The notes beneath the pieces are model-generated. The model was not told where the DNA came from. It ran no database searches and worked only from the letters and a program-made list of their open reading frames with translations. Source: Erodium maritimum (Eukaryota; Streptophyta; Magnoliopsida; Geraniales; Geraniaceae). Taken from it: a stretch of 64,000 nt of DNA. Position numbers and translations under genes: made by a program. This document shows, piece after piece, positions 1-12,887 of the stretch. Position 1 is the stretch's first letter. Each line of letters begins with the position of its first letter. The stretch spans positions 41,561,825 to 41,625,824 of the forward strand of contig OY997591.1 in assembly GCA_963921825.1 (NCBI GenBank). Direction: 5' to 3'.

Positions 1-565
1 GGGCCATGTTCCAAGAGGTTCATGAAAGGCCCATGAAACTAATTAATCAAGTCTTGATTAATTAGTACAAAGTAAGCATGACAAGGATTAAGGTGTTGGT
101 GATTCACCACCTAACCCCATCTTGTCTAGCCATACTTTGTCCTATTTACGCCTTACTTGTCACCATGCTTGTCGCATGCCTTTAGTTAGACAAGTATGGG
201 GTTTGTTATGTTGAAGTCGTCTTTTTTCAACATAACAAAAACAAGACAAGAATAGGAAACACATTTTTCTCTCTCTCTTCCTTGCAATTTCGGCCAAGGG
301 TGTGTTCCACCTCCATTTTTGTGTTCTTCAGTCCTCAAAGAGAAGAACTACGTGGCTTCGATTCCCATGTGGATACGTAAGCGTCTTGGAGATTCAAGCC
401 AATCATTCGTTACCTGGTGTTCTTGTTTTGGTAAGAAATAGTGCTGAATTTTTCTCTTGTGAATCCATTCTTTGTTAGTTGTTTCATGCTTTTAATCGTC
501 TCTTGGTTTTCATTGATTTTCCGCTGCGAGTTGGTTCATCTCCAACCCTACCTCGAGACCCAACA
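1..565 (+). repeat. 5' LTR (partial) of Copia family A copy 1
   Basis: This matches the right-hand third of the family-A LTR and ends CGAGACCCAACA. The bases from 566 (TGGTATCAGAG) form the primer-binding site, which fixes this as a 5' LTR. A perfect 14-bp-arm palindrome lies at 38-66. Confidence 0.9.
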
Positions 566-2102
566 GTGGTATCAGAGTCGTGCTACCTTCAGGATTCACA
601 AGACAGTGTTCAAAGTTTCGGTTTTGACATGTTAATTTGCCAAATTGTTTGATAACATGTTTTAAATTCTTGTTTATGGATTTAATGCATGTAAAATGAA
701 TTTTTGAAAATTACATCAAATCTGGAACTTGTGATTTTTTTTTTGATTTTTTGGGTCTCGGGAGCGGGACTCTCGGGGAGCCGAAACCGGGACCGAACGG
801 GGCTTCGTTGGACGGAGCTAGGCCAAGCATGACCATTGGATGGTTGATATGCCAAGGCTAAACCGTTTTGTTAGTTATGACGAGTTTGGAACCTTCATGA
901 TGAACTCGAAGATCAAATGTTCAAAAGTTTCATTTTTGAACGGTTTCAATAACCGAGCATCAAAAAAATTCGAAACTTGGCTATTAACTAAAACCGGAAA
1001 ATCACATGATGTTTGATAACATGATTTTTTGATAACACGATGTGTGATGTGATGTTGGCATGGTGTACATAATAGCCCCGAGCTCGATTTAATTATTTAT
1101 CGCTTTTCATGGCCTGCGAGCCGTTAGAGTTAGCGTGTAATTATTCTTTCAAGGTGTGGTCGTCGAACCACTTGTTTGTAATATTTATTAATTCCCGACC
1201 TGCGAGTCGTGTATTAAATTGTAATTTTTTACTCAAGACGCAGAAAGGGCGGAAAGGTCATTTGGTGGCTTTTCGGGTGTTGACATCGGCTTGGAGTTGG
1301 TGGAGCTCAAGAAGCTAGTGGGAGTTAGTTTAGGGGGCTATTATGTGCACAATTATCGCTTTATGGTTGGTTTAGTTTATGCATGTTTAATTTTATGTGT
1401 TTTAGAATTGCATGCTCAACTTTATTTACCGACCATATCACCTCACCTGCAAAGATAAAATTGGAATTTTAATCCTTGTGTGTGAGCCCTTAGAATCGCC
1501 ATTACATTGGATGTAGTTGACGGGTTCAAAGGAAGAATTACATTGGATGTAATTTGAGGCATCATTGCATTTGGAATGTAGTTGATGTGCTCATCGCATC
1601 TAAGATGTGCCAAAGTTTTAAACTCAACCGGACAAGTAAAAACGGGTCATGTCCGATACCTCCAAATTATCAACACCTTACTACCTCCCCATCCTATGGG
1701 TGTCGTGCGCATTAGCGGAGCATCTATGGGAAAGCGGGGTAGTAGGTTTGGACGATATATGTGGGTGTCGTGCGCTTTAGAGGAGCACATACATAGTGAC
1801 GGGCCATAGTTGAAAATTGGTGGACCCGACTACAATTCTCAGCCTGAGGTTGAGCTAGGGTAACAGATAGGGTAAGTCGTGTACATAAGTTCATACCCTA
1901 GCCAAGAGTCACATTGGATGTGATTGGATGGAGTCCTACCTACATAGCTCGATTATGTGGTGAGCATTAGTTCAGCTTAATCGAGTGAATCAAGGATCTT
2001 GGTTTCAGATTCTAAAGGTTTAGAATCGATTGTTGGTGTTTAAGCTTGATCTTCATAAAATTTATTCAGTTTACTGATTGAATTTTATCTGTTTTAGATC
2101 AA
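566..2102 (+). other. Primer-binding site and untranslated leader of Copia copy 1
   Basis: TGGTATCAGAG next to the LTR complements the 3' end of initiator methionine tRNA, the usual Copia primer. The following ~1.5 kb has no supported coding sequence. The same leader recurs at 27867-29422 and, reversed, at 21452-23007, so it is a family feature rather than an independent gene. Confidence 0.8.
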
Positions 2103-5100
2103 ATGGAAAATTCAGCAACATTAATAGTTTGTCATTAAAAACCATTCTTGACAGGGTCAAGCTGAATGGGACAAACTATTTGGACTGGTACAAAATTTTG
2201 AGGATAGTCCTCATGTCTGAACGCAAAGAATATGTCCTTGACAAGGCTATCCCTCGTGTCCAGAAAATGAAGGGGCATCTCGAACGTCTTAATAGACTGG
2301 GTCTTAAGATAGAGTTAGAGATGGCAGCAGATAGATTTTTGCGCTCCCTTCCTCATGCGTAAGTTGAGTTCATCATGAACTATCACATGCACAATATGGA
2401 CATGAACATATCAGAGTTACATGACGGGTTTGTAGCTGCTGGGAAGAATACAAGGGATCTGGGATCCAAGGATATTCTGATGGTCAGAAAGGGATCCAGT
2501 TTCAAAAGGAAACTAGTAGTGGCAAGGGCAAGGCCCCTGCACACTTGGCATGAAAGATGAGACACTTGATTCTCCTAACCCTCCTAGGACCGGGGTCCTT
2601 AAGGAAGGCTATGGAGGATGAGAATGTCTGCTTCTATTTCCAGAAGCCTAGTCAACGAAAAGGGATTGCGGGAAAAACCAGGATGATCTGAAGAAGGGCA
2701 GTGGGACTGCGCCTTCATCAGGTATTAACTTTATAGAGCTACATCTCTCTACTTCCAAGATTCATGGTATTGGATACCGGGACTGAATCTAACATATGCA
2801 CTGACGTGCAATGACTGGAAAGTAGGAGAAGCTTAGAAAGCATAAAATGGACCTCATAGTTGTGGCGATTGTTGTAGGATCCATAAGTCTTGTTTCGCCA
2901 AGAGGCCTAGTTTTGTGCTACATAATGTATATTGCATACCTACTTTTAGTAGGAAAATTATATTCGTGTCCATGTTAGACAAGGAAGTATATAATTTTTA
3001 TTTTCAATATTCTATGCAATGATACGTTTTATGTTAGTGCTAACATGGTTGGAGGATTGTACATATTAGATATGGGTAACAATGCCTCAAGCTCTATTTA
3101 TAATGTTAATGCCAAGAGATCTAAATCTGACGACTTAAACCAAAACTCTTATAAGGCACTGTCATTAGGGTCGTATAAACAAAAACGCATATCAGCACTT
3201 CGAAAGTGCGGACTTTTATGTCCGTTCGAATTTCATTCGATTGATAGGTGCGAAGCTTGTTTTATGGACAAAATGACTAAAGCGCCCTTCATCGGGTGCA
3301 GTGAAAGGACGGGTGAGTTATTGGGGCTAATACACTTGAGTGTGGGTAGACCAATAAGTTCGCTTGCTAGGAGGGGTTTTAGCTACTTAATCACATTTAC
3401 TGTTGATTATAGTAAATATGGTTATGTCTATTCCATGAGACATAAGTCTGAAACTTTTGATAAATTCAAAGAGTTCAAGACTGAAGTAGAAAACCAACTC
3501 GGGAAAAGTATTAAGACACTTCGATTGGATCGAGGTGGAAAATACTTAAACACAGAGTTTTTAGATCATCTGGTGGAGAGAGTGATTTTTTCAGAATGGA
3601 CTCCTCCTGGAACACCGTAGTTGAATGTTGTGTCCGAGCGGAGAAATCGGACTTTATTGGATATGGTCCGATCCATGATCAGTTGGACTGATCTCCCAAT
3701 CTATTTTTGGGTTATGCTCTAGAGACGACCGCATTCATAGTGAATCGGGCTCCGACGAAGGTTGTGGAAGGGACACCATTTTAGAAATGGCATGGGAAGA
3801 TGCCCGCTTTGTCCTTCCTAAGGATTTGTGTTTGCAAGGCTTATGTGAAACATTTGGTTTCGACTAAGCGTGAACCAAGATTTAAGATATGCACCTTCGT
3901 GTGGTATCCCAAAGAAACAAGGGGATACTACTTCTACAAACACAATGAGAACATGGTGTTCGTTGCTTGGGGTGGGGTCTTTATGGAAAAGGAGTTTTGT
4001 TTCCAAAGACGTCATTAGGAGGACTGTGCATCTCGAAGAAATTCAGGATGGTACAAATCCGTCTAAACCAATTGACAACCCAGTAGAAAGGGAGCCAGAG
4101 ATGGTCGTAGAGTAAGAACCAATTCTTGTTACAATTCCGAAAGGTCCAAGGCGATATGAAAAGATCAGTCGTCCACCTCCAAGATATGGTATCCGGAGGT
4201 GAGAATGAAGTCATGGTGGATCACGATGATACAACCACCTTCCAGGAAATCGTGGATTGGCCCGACTCCGAGTTATGGCTGGGAACCATGCGGGAGGAAA
4301 TGCAATCCATGTCGGACAACCGAGTATGGGAACTGGTTGATCCCATCAGTGGTGTGAGGACCATCGGATGCAAATGGATCTTCAAGGTGAAGATGGACAT
4401 GGACGGAAACCCTCTGACCTACAAAGCTCAACTGGTGGCGAAAGGTTATAGGCAGATCCAATGGATTGACTATGAGGAAACCTTCTCCCTAGTGGCTATG
4501 GTCAAAATCGATCCAAATTCTTCTTGACATAACTGCGTATCATAATTACGAGATATTGAAAGTGGATGTCAAAACCGCTTGTACGTTTGTATGTCTCGAC
4601 CCAAAGGTTTTAACGATCCGTAGAATAAGGGAAAGATTTATAAGTTGTTGAAATCCATTTATGGATTGAAACTAACTTCTCGGAGTTGGATCCTTCGTTC
4701 TGATGAACCTTTAATTGGATTTGGCTTAATCAAGAACGAGGATGAATCTTGCGTTTATAAGAAGGATAGTGGGAGCAAGATTACCTTTCTGGTTCTCATT
4801 GAAAACGACATCCCAACCTTGCACGAGACTAAAGCTTGGTTGAGGAAGTGTTTTTCAATAAAGGACTTAGGCGATACTTCTTATATCTTAGGGATTCGGA
4901 TATGTAGAGATCGCTCCAAGAGAGTTTTGGATTTAAGTTAGGGAACCTATGTGAACAAGGCATTGAGTAGGTTCTCAATACCCACTAGTCATGGCATTCA
5001 TCTCAGCAAGACTCAGTGTCCTAAGACACCTGATGAGCTGAAAAGGATGATGTGAATCCCATGCGCCTGGGGGCAGGATCGATCATATATGCCATGACAT

Positions 5101-5671
5101 GTACGAGACCGGATGTCTCGTAAGCCTTATGTTGTACCAGTAGACATAAGTCTAACCCGGGGGAAAGATGATGCTGAACTAGTCGTCGAAGGATGAGTAG
5201 ACGCTAGTTTTCCAAGACAAATCCAGATGACTTTAGAAGTCAGTCAGGATATTGTTTATGTTGAATGACGGAGCTTTAGTTGGGAGAGCGTAAAGCAAGA
5301 TACCATTTCCGAATCTACGACAGAGGCCAAGTACATGGATGCTGCAGAGGCAGCTAAGGAGGCTATGTGGATTTGGAAATTCACGACAGGGTTGGATGTA
5401 ATTAAAAACCCATCCAGCCCGGTGAATCCATTTTGCGAAAACACAAGGGCCATTGCGCAAGCTAAAAGCCCAGATCGCATAACAAATTCAAACATGTACT
5501 GCGGCGTATCCACCTCATCAGAGAAATATTGAACTGAGGTGAAGTGAAGATAACCTATATTGCAACAAATCATAACATAGCCAATCCTATGACTAAGGCA
5601 GTGCCGCTGCCTAAACATGTTAGACATGTAAAGTCGATGGGGACATATTGGAACTAGGGAGAGTGGGAGAT
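2103..5671 (+). pseudogene. gag-pol remains of Copia copy 1
   Basis: Recognisable stretches are a Copia gag N-terminus (NGTNYLDW), an integrase core around 3300-3620 with the family signature TPPGTP, an RT segment with the KWIFKVK motif around 4370-4400, and an RNase H end around 5330-5525. These match the better preserved copies at 29423-32790 and, on the other strand, 18000-21451. The coding region is heavily interrupted and cannot encode a polyprotein. Confidence 0.85.
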
Positions 5672-8600
5672 TGTTAGTCTTAGTGCCTGTAGTTCAATCC
5701 TAAATGTCCAAATGTATATATCATCGTTAGCAATAAAATTAAAGAGGCTTTATATTACTTATGTGTTGGAGTAATATATCGATGTGTACTTTGATCTATG
5801 CCCACCATGCGAATAGAACCATAGATCGAGATAGATCACATTCGATGGGTCCCTAGTCAACAATGCTTCACTAGAAGCGACTAGTATGAAAGATGGCTCT
5901 TTATGGTCTACGTTCTGATCATAGATATCATGTGGGACATGATATTGGACGACCAGACATGAATATATTCTATAGATTAAGTCATGAACATATTAATTGT
6001 CGTAGCTTATCATGTATCATTAGACCAAGGAGTCTTTGTGATCGCTATGCAGTAAACAACTGAGTTTGACCTGAGCCTAACGTTGTACGTAACAGGGCTA
6101 CCATAACGGCCAAGATTGGCTTGGGGATGGACTGCATGATGTTAATCTTAGTGCCCGTAGTTCAATCCTAAATGTCCAAATGTATATATCATCGATAGCA
6201 ATAAAATTAAAGCGGCTTTATATTACTTATGTGTTGGAGTAATATATCGATGTGTGCTCTGATCTATGCCCACCATGCGAATAGTACCATAGATCGAGAT
6301 AGATCACACTCGATGGGTCCCTAGTCAACAAAGCTTCACTAGAAGCGACTAGTATGAAAGATGGCTCTTTATGGCTTACGTTCTGTTAGTCATTGGAATG
6401 GGATTTCGGAGTCTGATCATAGATATCATGTGGGACATGATATTGGACGACCCGACATGAATATGTGCCATAGATCAAGTCATGAACATATTCATTGTCG
6501 TAGCTTGTCATGTATCCTTAGACCAATGAGTCTTTGTGATCGCTATGTAGTCAACAACTGAGTTTGACCTGAGCCTAACGTTGTCCGTAACAGGGCTTCC
6601 ATAACGGCCAGGATTGGCTTGGGGACGGGCTACATGAGTGACACGAAAGACGGCTAAGGGATTTATCCCTCATACTAAGGTATGAGAAAGATATCGGTTC
6701 TCGGCTGCTTGATCGAGAGTGACTGAAAGAATAGCATGGCCATGCACATGATACTAGGTATCATATATTCAGTCATCTCACATATAAAGGAACAGTGATT
6801 GAGAAAAATAAGGATGACGGCTCTATGCCTTATCTCAATCAGGATATCGGAGATAAAAGGATAATGACAGGGACGACGGAAAGGTTAGAATCGACATGGT
6901 CGGTTCGTTATGCAGTGTCAGGCAATACTAAAGTCTCGTTAGTTGCCACTTAAATAGGATCAAGTAAAATGGGATTTTACATTGATCTATTGACATGCAT
7001 AAACCTAAGGGTCACATCGGAGGATGAAACTCATTGACACATTATGGAGAATGGCCAAAAGGGAGTTGTCTCGGGACATGACCAAAACTGGGTTTTGGTT
7101 CATGTGCCCGTAAGTGAATAGGACTTTACGGATCGAGACAAGGCTTGGAGTCTTGGGATTGATCGCGTCGGATAATGTTGGACATTTCCGGTATAGAAGG
7201 CTTGGAGGCGATGAGCGAATCACGGGACCTCGTTGGAAATGGCCACGGGCCATGTTCCAAGAGGCCCATGAAAGGCCCATGCAACCAAGGCCCATGGAAC
7301 TAATTAATCAAGTCTTGATTAATTAGTATTAAGTAAGCAAGACAAGGATTAAGGTGTTGGTGATTCACCACCTAACCCAATCTTGTCTTGCCATACTTTG
7401 TCCTATTTACACCTTACTTGACACCATACTTGTCCCATGCCTTTAGTTGGACAAGTATGGGTTTTGTTATGTTTAAGTCATCTTTTTTCAACATAACAAA
7501 CACAAGACAAGAATAGGAAACACAACTTCTCTCCCCATTCCCTTGCAATTTCGGGTTTGGCAAGTTCCCACCTCCATTTTTGTGTTCTTGAGTCCTCAAA
7601 GAGAAGAACTACGTGGCTTTGATTCCCATGTGGATACGTATGCGTCTTGGAGACTCAAGCCAATCATTCGTTACCCGGTGTTCTTGTTTTGGTAAGAACT
7701 AGTGCTGAATTTTTCTCATGTGAATCCATTCTTTGTTAGTTGTTTCATGGTTTTAATCGTCTCTTGGTTTTTATTGATTTTCCGCTGCGAGTTGGTTCAT
7801 CTACAACCCTACCTCGAGACCCAACACATGAGTGATACGAAAGACGGCTAAGGGATTTATCCCTCATACTACGGTATGGGAAAGATATCGGTTATCGGCC
7901 GCTTGATCGAGAGTGACTGAAAGAATAGCATGGTCATGCACATGATACTATGTATCATATATTCAGTCATCTCACATATCAAGGAACAGTGATTGAGAAT
8001 AATAAGGATGACGGCTCTATGGCTTATTTCAATCAGGATATCGGAGATAAAAGGATAATGGCAGGGACGACGGAAAGGTTAGAATCGACATGGTCGATTT
8101 GTTATGCAGTGCCAGGAAATACTAAAGTCTCGTTAGTTGCCACTTAAATAAGATCAAGTAAAATGGGATTTTACGTTGATCTATTGACATGCATAAACCT
8201 AAGGGTCACACCGGAGAGTGAAACTCATTGACACATTTATGGAGAATGGCCAAAAGTGAGTTGTCTCGGGACATGACCAAAATTGGGTTTTGGGTCATGT
8301 GCCCGTAAGTGAATAGGACTTTACGGACCGAGACAGGGCTTGGAGTCTTGTGATTGATCGCGTCGGATAATGTTGGACATTTACGGTATGGAAGGCTTGG
8401 AGGAGATGAGTGAATCACGGGACATCGTTGGAAATGGCCACGGGTCATGTTCCAAGAGGCCCATGCAACCAAGGCCCATGAAACTAATTAATCAAGTCTT
8501 GATTAATTAGTAGTAAGTAAGCATGACAAGGTGTTGGTGATTCACCACCTAACCTCATCTTGTCTAGCCATATTTTGTCCTATTTACACCTTACTTGTCA

Positions 8601-9002
8601 CCATGCTTGTTCCATGCCTTTAGTTGGACAAGTATGGGGTTTGTTATGTTGAACTCATATTTTTTCAACATAACAAAAAAAGACAAGAATAAGAAACACA
8701 TTTTTCTCTCCCTCTTCCTTGCAATTTCGGCCAAGGGTGTGTTCCACCTCCATTTTTGTGTTCTTGAGTCCTCAAAGAGAAGAACTACGTGGCTTTGATT
8801 CCCATTTGGATACGTAGGCGTCTTGGATACTCAAGCCAATCATTCGTTACCCGGTGTTCTTTTTTTGATAAGAAATAGTGCTGAATTTTTCTCTTGTGAA
8901 TCCATTCTTTGTTAGTTGTTTCATGCTTTTAATCGTCTCTTGGTTTTCATTGATTTTCCGCTGCGAGTTGGTTCATCTCCAACACTACCTCGAGACCCAA
9001 CA
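5672..9002 (+). repeat. 3' LTR of Copia copy 1, split by a nested solo LTR
   Basis: The LTR opens TGTTAGTC right after a purine-rich tract (GGGAGAGTGGGAGAT) and closes CCCAACA at 9002. Positions 5672-6139 and 7832-9002 together make one LTR. The middle is a second LTR of the same family flanked by the 5-bp duplication CATGA. Confidence 0.9.
6140..7826 (+). mobile_element. Solo LTR of Copia family A nested inside another LTR
   Basis: The 1,687-bp sequence begins TGTTAATC and ends CCCAACA, like the other full-length LTRs. CATGA occurs at 6135-6139 and again at 7827-7831, a perfect 5-bp target-site duplication. No internal region is present, so this is the product of LTR-LTR recombination. It must be younger than the LTR it sits in. 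Confidence 0.93.
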
Positions 9003-11965
9003 CCTCCCTATGATGAAGAGGAGGCTAAGTAAACATTTCATCATCACTGTCCAAGGGAATGAAATCCGCTACCCTGAAGAAAACTCTTGAAGAAGTTGCC
9101 CAAAGATTGGAAGTTGTCTCACAAAGATCTCTCTGTACAAAAAGGGAAATCTCTGATGATGTAAAGGGGTTGTATCAAGTCTTCACAATTCTTGAGGATG
9201 CTCAGCTATTATGAACTTTCAGGAATGTTGGCCCATACCATCCACATCTGGTAAGAGAGTTTGTTGCTAACCTAAGTTCTGGTTTTGATGAGTCAGAATA
9301 TCCCGAGTTTTGTAAGGTCTATATGAGAGGTAAGATAGTTGATGTTAGTGAAGATGTCATTAACATCTATCTGAGAAGGTCTACTACCAAGTTAATAATT
9401 ACTGTGTCTGTACTGGACACGATTTCTAAGGAGATCACTGGAACTCCTGAGAAGAAATGGGCATCCAAGGGAAAACTTGCAACCTCATAACTCACTCTAT
9501 AATCCATCCTATTTAGGACTGGAGTGGAAAATTAGGATCCTTCATCTAATGCTTCAAGCATCACTCCAGAGCTTGTCAGGCTAATTTATTCAATAGGTAC
9601 CTCTTCATCTCTGAATTTTGGTTCTAACATTACTGAACACCTCGCTCGTCATGCTAGATCTAGTGCCACAAAGTTACCGATTGGCTTTCCATCTCTTACC
9701 TCTAGCTTGGTTCTGCATCAACATCCTTGCAATCTAAGAGATTCAGACTTACAAGTCAAGAAACCTGCGCCGTTGAGTATTAGCATGAAGCTCCTTGGAA
9801 ATTCACATGTCACTGAAGAAGTCAAGACACTTGCTCAGAAGCCTAAAGATGCAACTAGCTTCTAGGATTCAGTTTGTTCATGCTCTATCCTGAAGAAAGT
9901 TCAAGCTATGATGGATCACATAGATAATCAGAAGAAGATGGTGACAGATCTCTTTCATGACCTGCAAGCTGCTCAGGTTGACAAGGAAGATGTCCAAAGA
10001 GATGTTGAGCCAAAAGCCTCCTCCCCTGAATCGGATCCTCTCTGAAGTTTATTTTTTTTTGTTTTTCTCTCCATATGATACAATTCCTTTTTGATGAAAT
10101 TATGGTTGTGAACACCTTGCCTCGGGCATGTCCGAGCTTTTGTTGGATGCTGTTTTAACTAATATACTACTCTCCAAGACAATATGGTTCTATCTGACAT
10201 GGTGATGTCATTTGTTGTATGTTAAGTTGTCTCTACTTAAACTAATTTTTAATTTACTGTTATACCTTTGACAATTTGTTGAGGCAATCAGGAGAGAAGA
10301 ACTATGTTTGTGTTTAAGTTTAGCATAGTAAGTTTGTGGTTTGAAGTATGGAATGCCTAGTGGTGGTAAGAAGTAGTATATCTGTGCATACTTAAGTACA
10401 TGAGAAGAAGTATGGCTAGTGGTGGAGTTAGATAGTCTACATGTGCATATATATGTGTGTGGAGACTAGATCTTGTGTTTGTTTTGTTGGGTCTAGAGGT
10501 AGGGTTGGAGATGAACCAACTCGCAGCGGAAAATCAATGAAAACCAAGAGACGATTAAAACCATGAAACAACTAACAAAGAATGGATTCACAAGAGAAAA
10601 ATTCAGCACTATTTCTTACCAAAACAAGAACACCGGGTAACGAATGATTGACTTGAGTCTCCAAGATGCGTACATATCCACATGGGAATCAAAGCCACGT
10701 AATTATTCTCTTTGAGGACTCAAGAACACAAAAATGGAGGTGGGAGCTTGCCTTGGCCGAAATTGCAAGGGAGAGGGGAGAGAAGTTGTGTTTCCTATTC
10801 TTGTCTTGTGTTTGTTATGTTGAAAAGATGACTTAAACATAACAAACCCCATAATTTTCCAACTAAAGACATGGGACAAGAATGGTGACAAGTAAGGTGT
10901 AAATAGGACAAAGTATGGCTAGATAAGATGGGGTTAGGTGGTGAATCACCAACACCTTAATCCTTGTCATGCTTACTTGGTACTAATTAATCAAGACTTG
11001 ATTAATTAGTTCCATGAGCCTTGGTTGCATGGGCCTTTCATGGAACTCTTGGAACATGGCCCGTGACCATTTCCAACGAGGTCCCGTGATTCGCTCATCG
11101 GTTCCAAACCTTCCATACCGGAAATGTCCAACATTATCCGACGCGATCAATCCCAATACTCCAAGCCTTGTCTCGATCCATAAAGTCCTATTCACTTACG
11201 GGCACATAACCCAAAACCCAATTTTGGTCATGTCCCGAGACAACTCCCTTTTAGCCATTCTAAAGCGACTTTAGTATTGCCTGACACTACATAACGAATC
11301 GACCATGTCGATTCTAACCTTTCCGTCGTCCCTGTCATTATCCTTTTATCTCCGATATCCTGATTGAGATAAGGCATAGAGCCGTCATCCTTATTATTCT
11401 CAATCACTGTTCCTAGATATGTGAGATGACTGAATATATGATACCCATTATCATGTGCATGACCATGCTATTCTTTCAGTCACTCTCGATCAAGCGGCCG
11501 AGAACCAATATCTTTCTCATACCGTAGTATGAGGGATAAATCCCTTAGCCATCTTTCGTGTCACTCATACAATTCGTCCCCAAGCCAATCTTGGTCGTTA
11601 TGGAAGCCCTGTTACGGACAACGTTAGGCTTAGGTCAAACTCAGTTGACTAACAGAATGTAAGCCATAAAGAGCCATCTTTCATACTAGTCGCTTCTAGT
11701 GAAGCTTTGATGACTAGGGACCCACTGAGTGTGATCTATCTCGATCTATGGTTCTATTCGCATTGTGGGCATAGATCAGAGCACATATCGATATCTTACT
11801 CCAATACATAAGTAATATAAAGTCGCTTTAATTTTATTGCTAACGATGATATATACATTTGGACATTTAGGATTGAACTACGGGCACTAAGACTAACATG
11901 TTTCCCCTGGATTAAAGTAGTTTAAAGTGTGCTTGCCTATAAAAATAGCCAAGAGGGGAGATTTT
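9003..11965 (+). mobile_element. SIRE-type Copia remnant: env-like region and 3' non-coding tract
   Basis: From 9003 to about 10050 the sequence encodes fragments of the plant 'putative transposon protein' type found downstream of pol in SIRE/Maximus Copia elements (for example around PHLVREFVANLSSGF near 9240-9290). It is followed by a non-coding tract with a purine-rich AAGAGGGGAGA near 11951, directly before an LTR. The left side is cut by Copia copy 1. A family-A solo LTR interrupts the tract at 10485-11898. The remnant is broken, with several interruptions, and looks older than the family-A elements. Assignment to SIRE rests on domain wording and LTR wording. Confidence 0.6.
10485..11898 (-). 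mobile_element. Antisense solo LTR of Copia family A
   Basis: The copy starts TGTTGGGTCT and ends AAGACTAACA, the reverse complement of the family-A LTR. TGTTT at 10480-10484 and 11899-11903 is a perfect 5-bp target-site duplication. At 1,414 bp it is shorter than the ~1.69-kb standard LTR. It carries the family palindrome at 10982-11010. It lies within the 3' non-coding tract of the SIRE-type remnant. Confidence 0.92.
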
Positions 11966-12887
11966 TGTTACATCTAGTGTTGGATATATTGGTGTCAAAC
12001 AAGATGTTAACTATTATGTCATCAGACATCATCTATGTGCAGTCGCTATCAAAGTTAGAAAAGATGTCAACAATGCGTAGTGTGTGCGTATCCATACTTA
12101 TTCGGTTTACATATTTGTTTCCTAGTTTAAAGACACTTCTTTAATAGACATCTTCTCTATTTTAGAAAGTGTCTAAAACAAGGAAACTAAGAGATTTGAC
12201 CTTATCGTGATTCTATAGGTTAAAAAAACCCTAGGAGGCACGATGCAAGGGATTATTAGATTTATAAATACAGTGATGATTGTCTAAGCTCGGTTCAGAT
12301 CAATTGCTATATTCTGAGTATATATTGTGAGCAGTTTCCGTTCATATGTCGTCCTCAAGGACTATTGTTCGTTATTCTTGGTTTATGAGTTTAGATTCCC
12401 AAACGTGTTGGACTAGCGTGTTAGGATTCCAAATGAATTAAATTGAGGAGAAAGTTGTGTGCTCATATTGTGTTTCATAATTGAACAAGTAGTAGAGCTA
12501 TGTTTTGGTGATTGAAGTATAACAGCCATCTTTTAAGAAAAAGATCAATCCGAGATTGAAGAGCTCGTATGGTGGAAATGAGATGGGATCTTAGGTTCAA
12601 GGGGAGACCTTGTCTTAGGTTTGTCAGTTTGTAATAATTCCATAGGTTTTATCTGGAAGATCAGATAACTTGTATGCTTATTGATTACATTATAGTGAAA
12701 ACCTTTCCACTAGTAGAGTGCCCCCAAACGTAGGTGATGATGCACCAAACTGGATAACCAATCTTGTGTCTTTGTGTATGCTTGTTTAATTTATTATTGT
12801 TTCAATATTGTTTGTAAAGTAAGACGTTAGTTAACAACTCATTACATCTTGATTGACATCTTGCTATTGCACCTAACCAGAATTACA
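11966..12887 (+). repeat. LTR of the SIRE-type Copia element
   Basis: A purine tract ends about 11964, and the LTR runs to about 12887, just before a primer site (TTGGTATTAGAGC at 12889-12901). The motif GGTGTCAAACAAGATGTTAA near 11991 resembles the start of SIRE-type LTRs as I remember them. The exact left base could be 11966 or 11978. The LTR has env-like sequence on its left and gag on its right, so it works as a junction LTR between two element bodies. Confidence 0.6.
12262..12270 (+). promoter_or_regulatory. Possible TATA box in the SIRE-type LTR
   Basis: TTATAAATA lies about 300 bp into the LTR, a usual place for the retrotransposon promoter. This is a match by eye only; no transcript evidence is available. 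Confidence 0.35.

Larger units (their letters stand above)
1..9002 (+). mobile_element. Ty1/Copia LTR retrotransposon, family A copy 1 (5' end outside window)
   Basis: The element enters from the left edge inside its 5' LTR and ends at 9002 with the family end CCCAACA. Its parts are 5' LTR (to 565), primer site for initiator-Met tRNA (566 on), a long leader, gag (~2103-2700), protease region, integrase (~3045-3720), reverse transcriptase (~4126-4945), RNase H (~5260-5560), polypurine tract (~5660-5671) and a 3' LTR from 5672. Domain order integrase before RT marks Copia; the integrase and RNase H wording resembles the Tork/Angela group, though that lineage call is tentative. It is clearly broken, with well over ten interruptions, and looks the oldest of the three family-A copies. 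The left TSD lies outside the window; the base run after the right end is CCTCC. Confidence 0.9.

Noticed and set aside
566-590. tRNA-like sequence next to LTRs
   Set aside because: It is the short primer-binding site complementary to initiator-Met tRNA, not a tRNA gene.
6361-6561. A 66-codon frame (MALYGLRSVSHWNG) recurring near 17501-17701, 23880-24080 and 33161-33361
   Set aside because: It lies inside the family-A LTR, so it recurs because the LTR does. No start context, family match or codon signature supports a protein.
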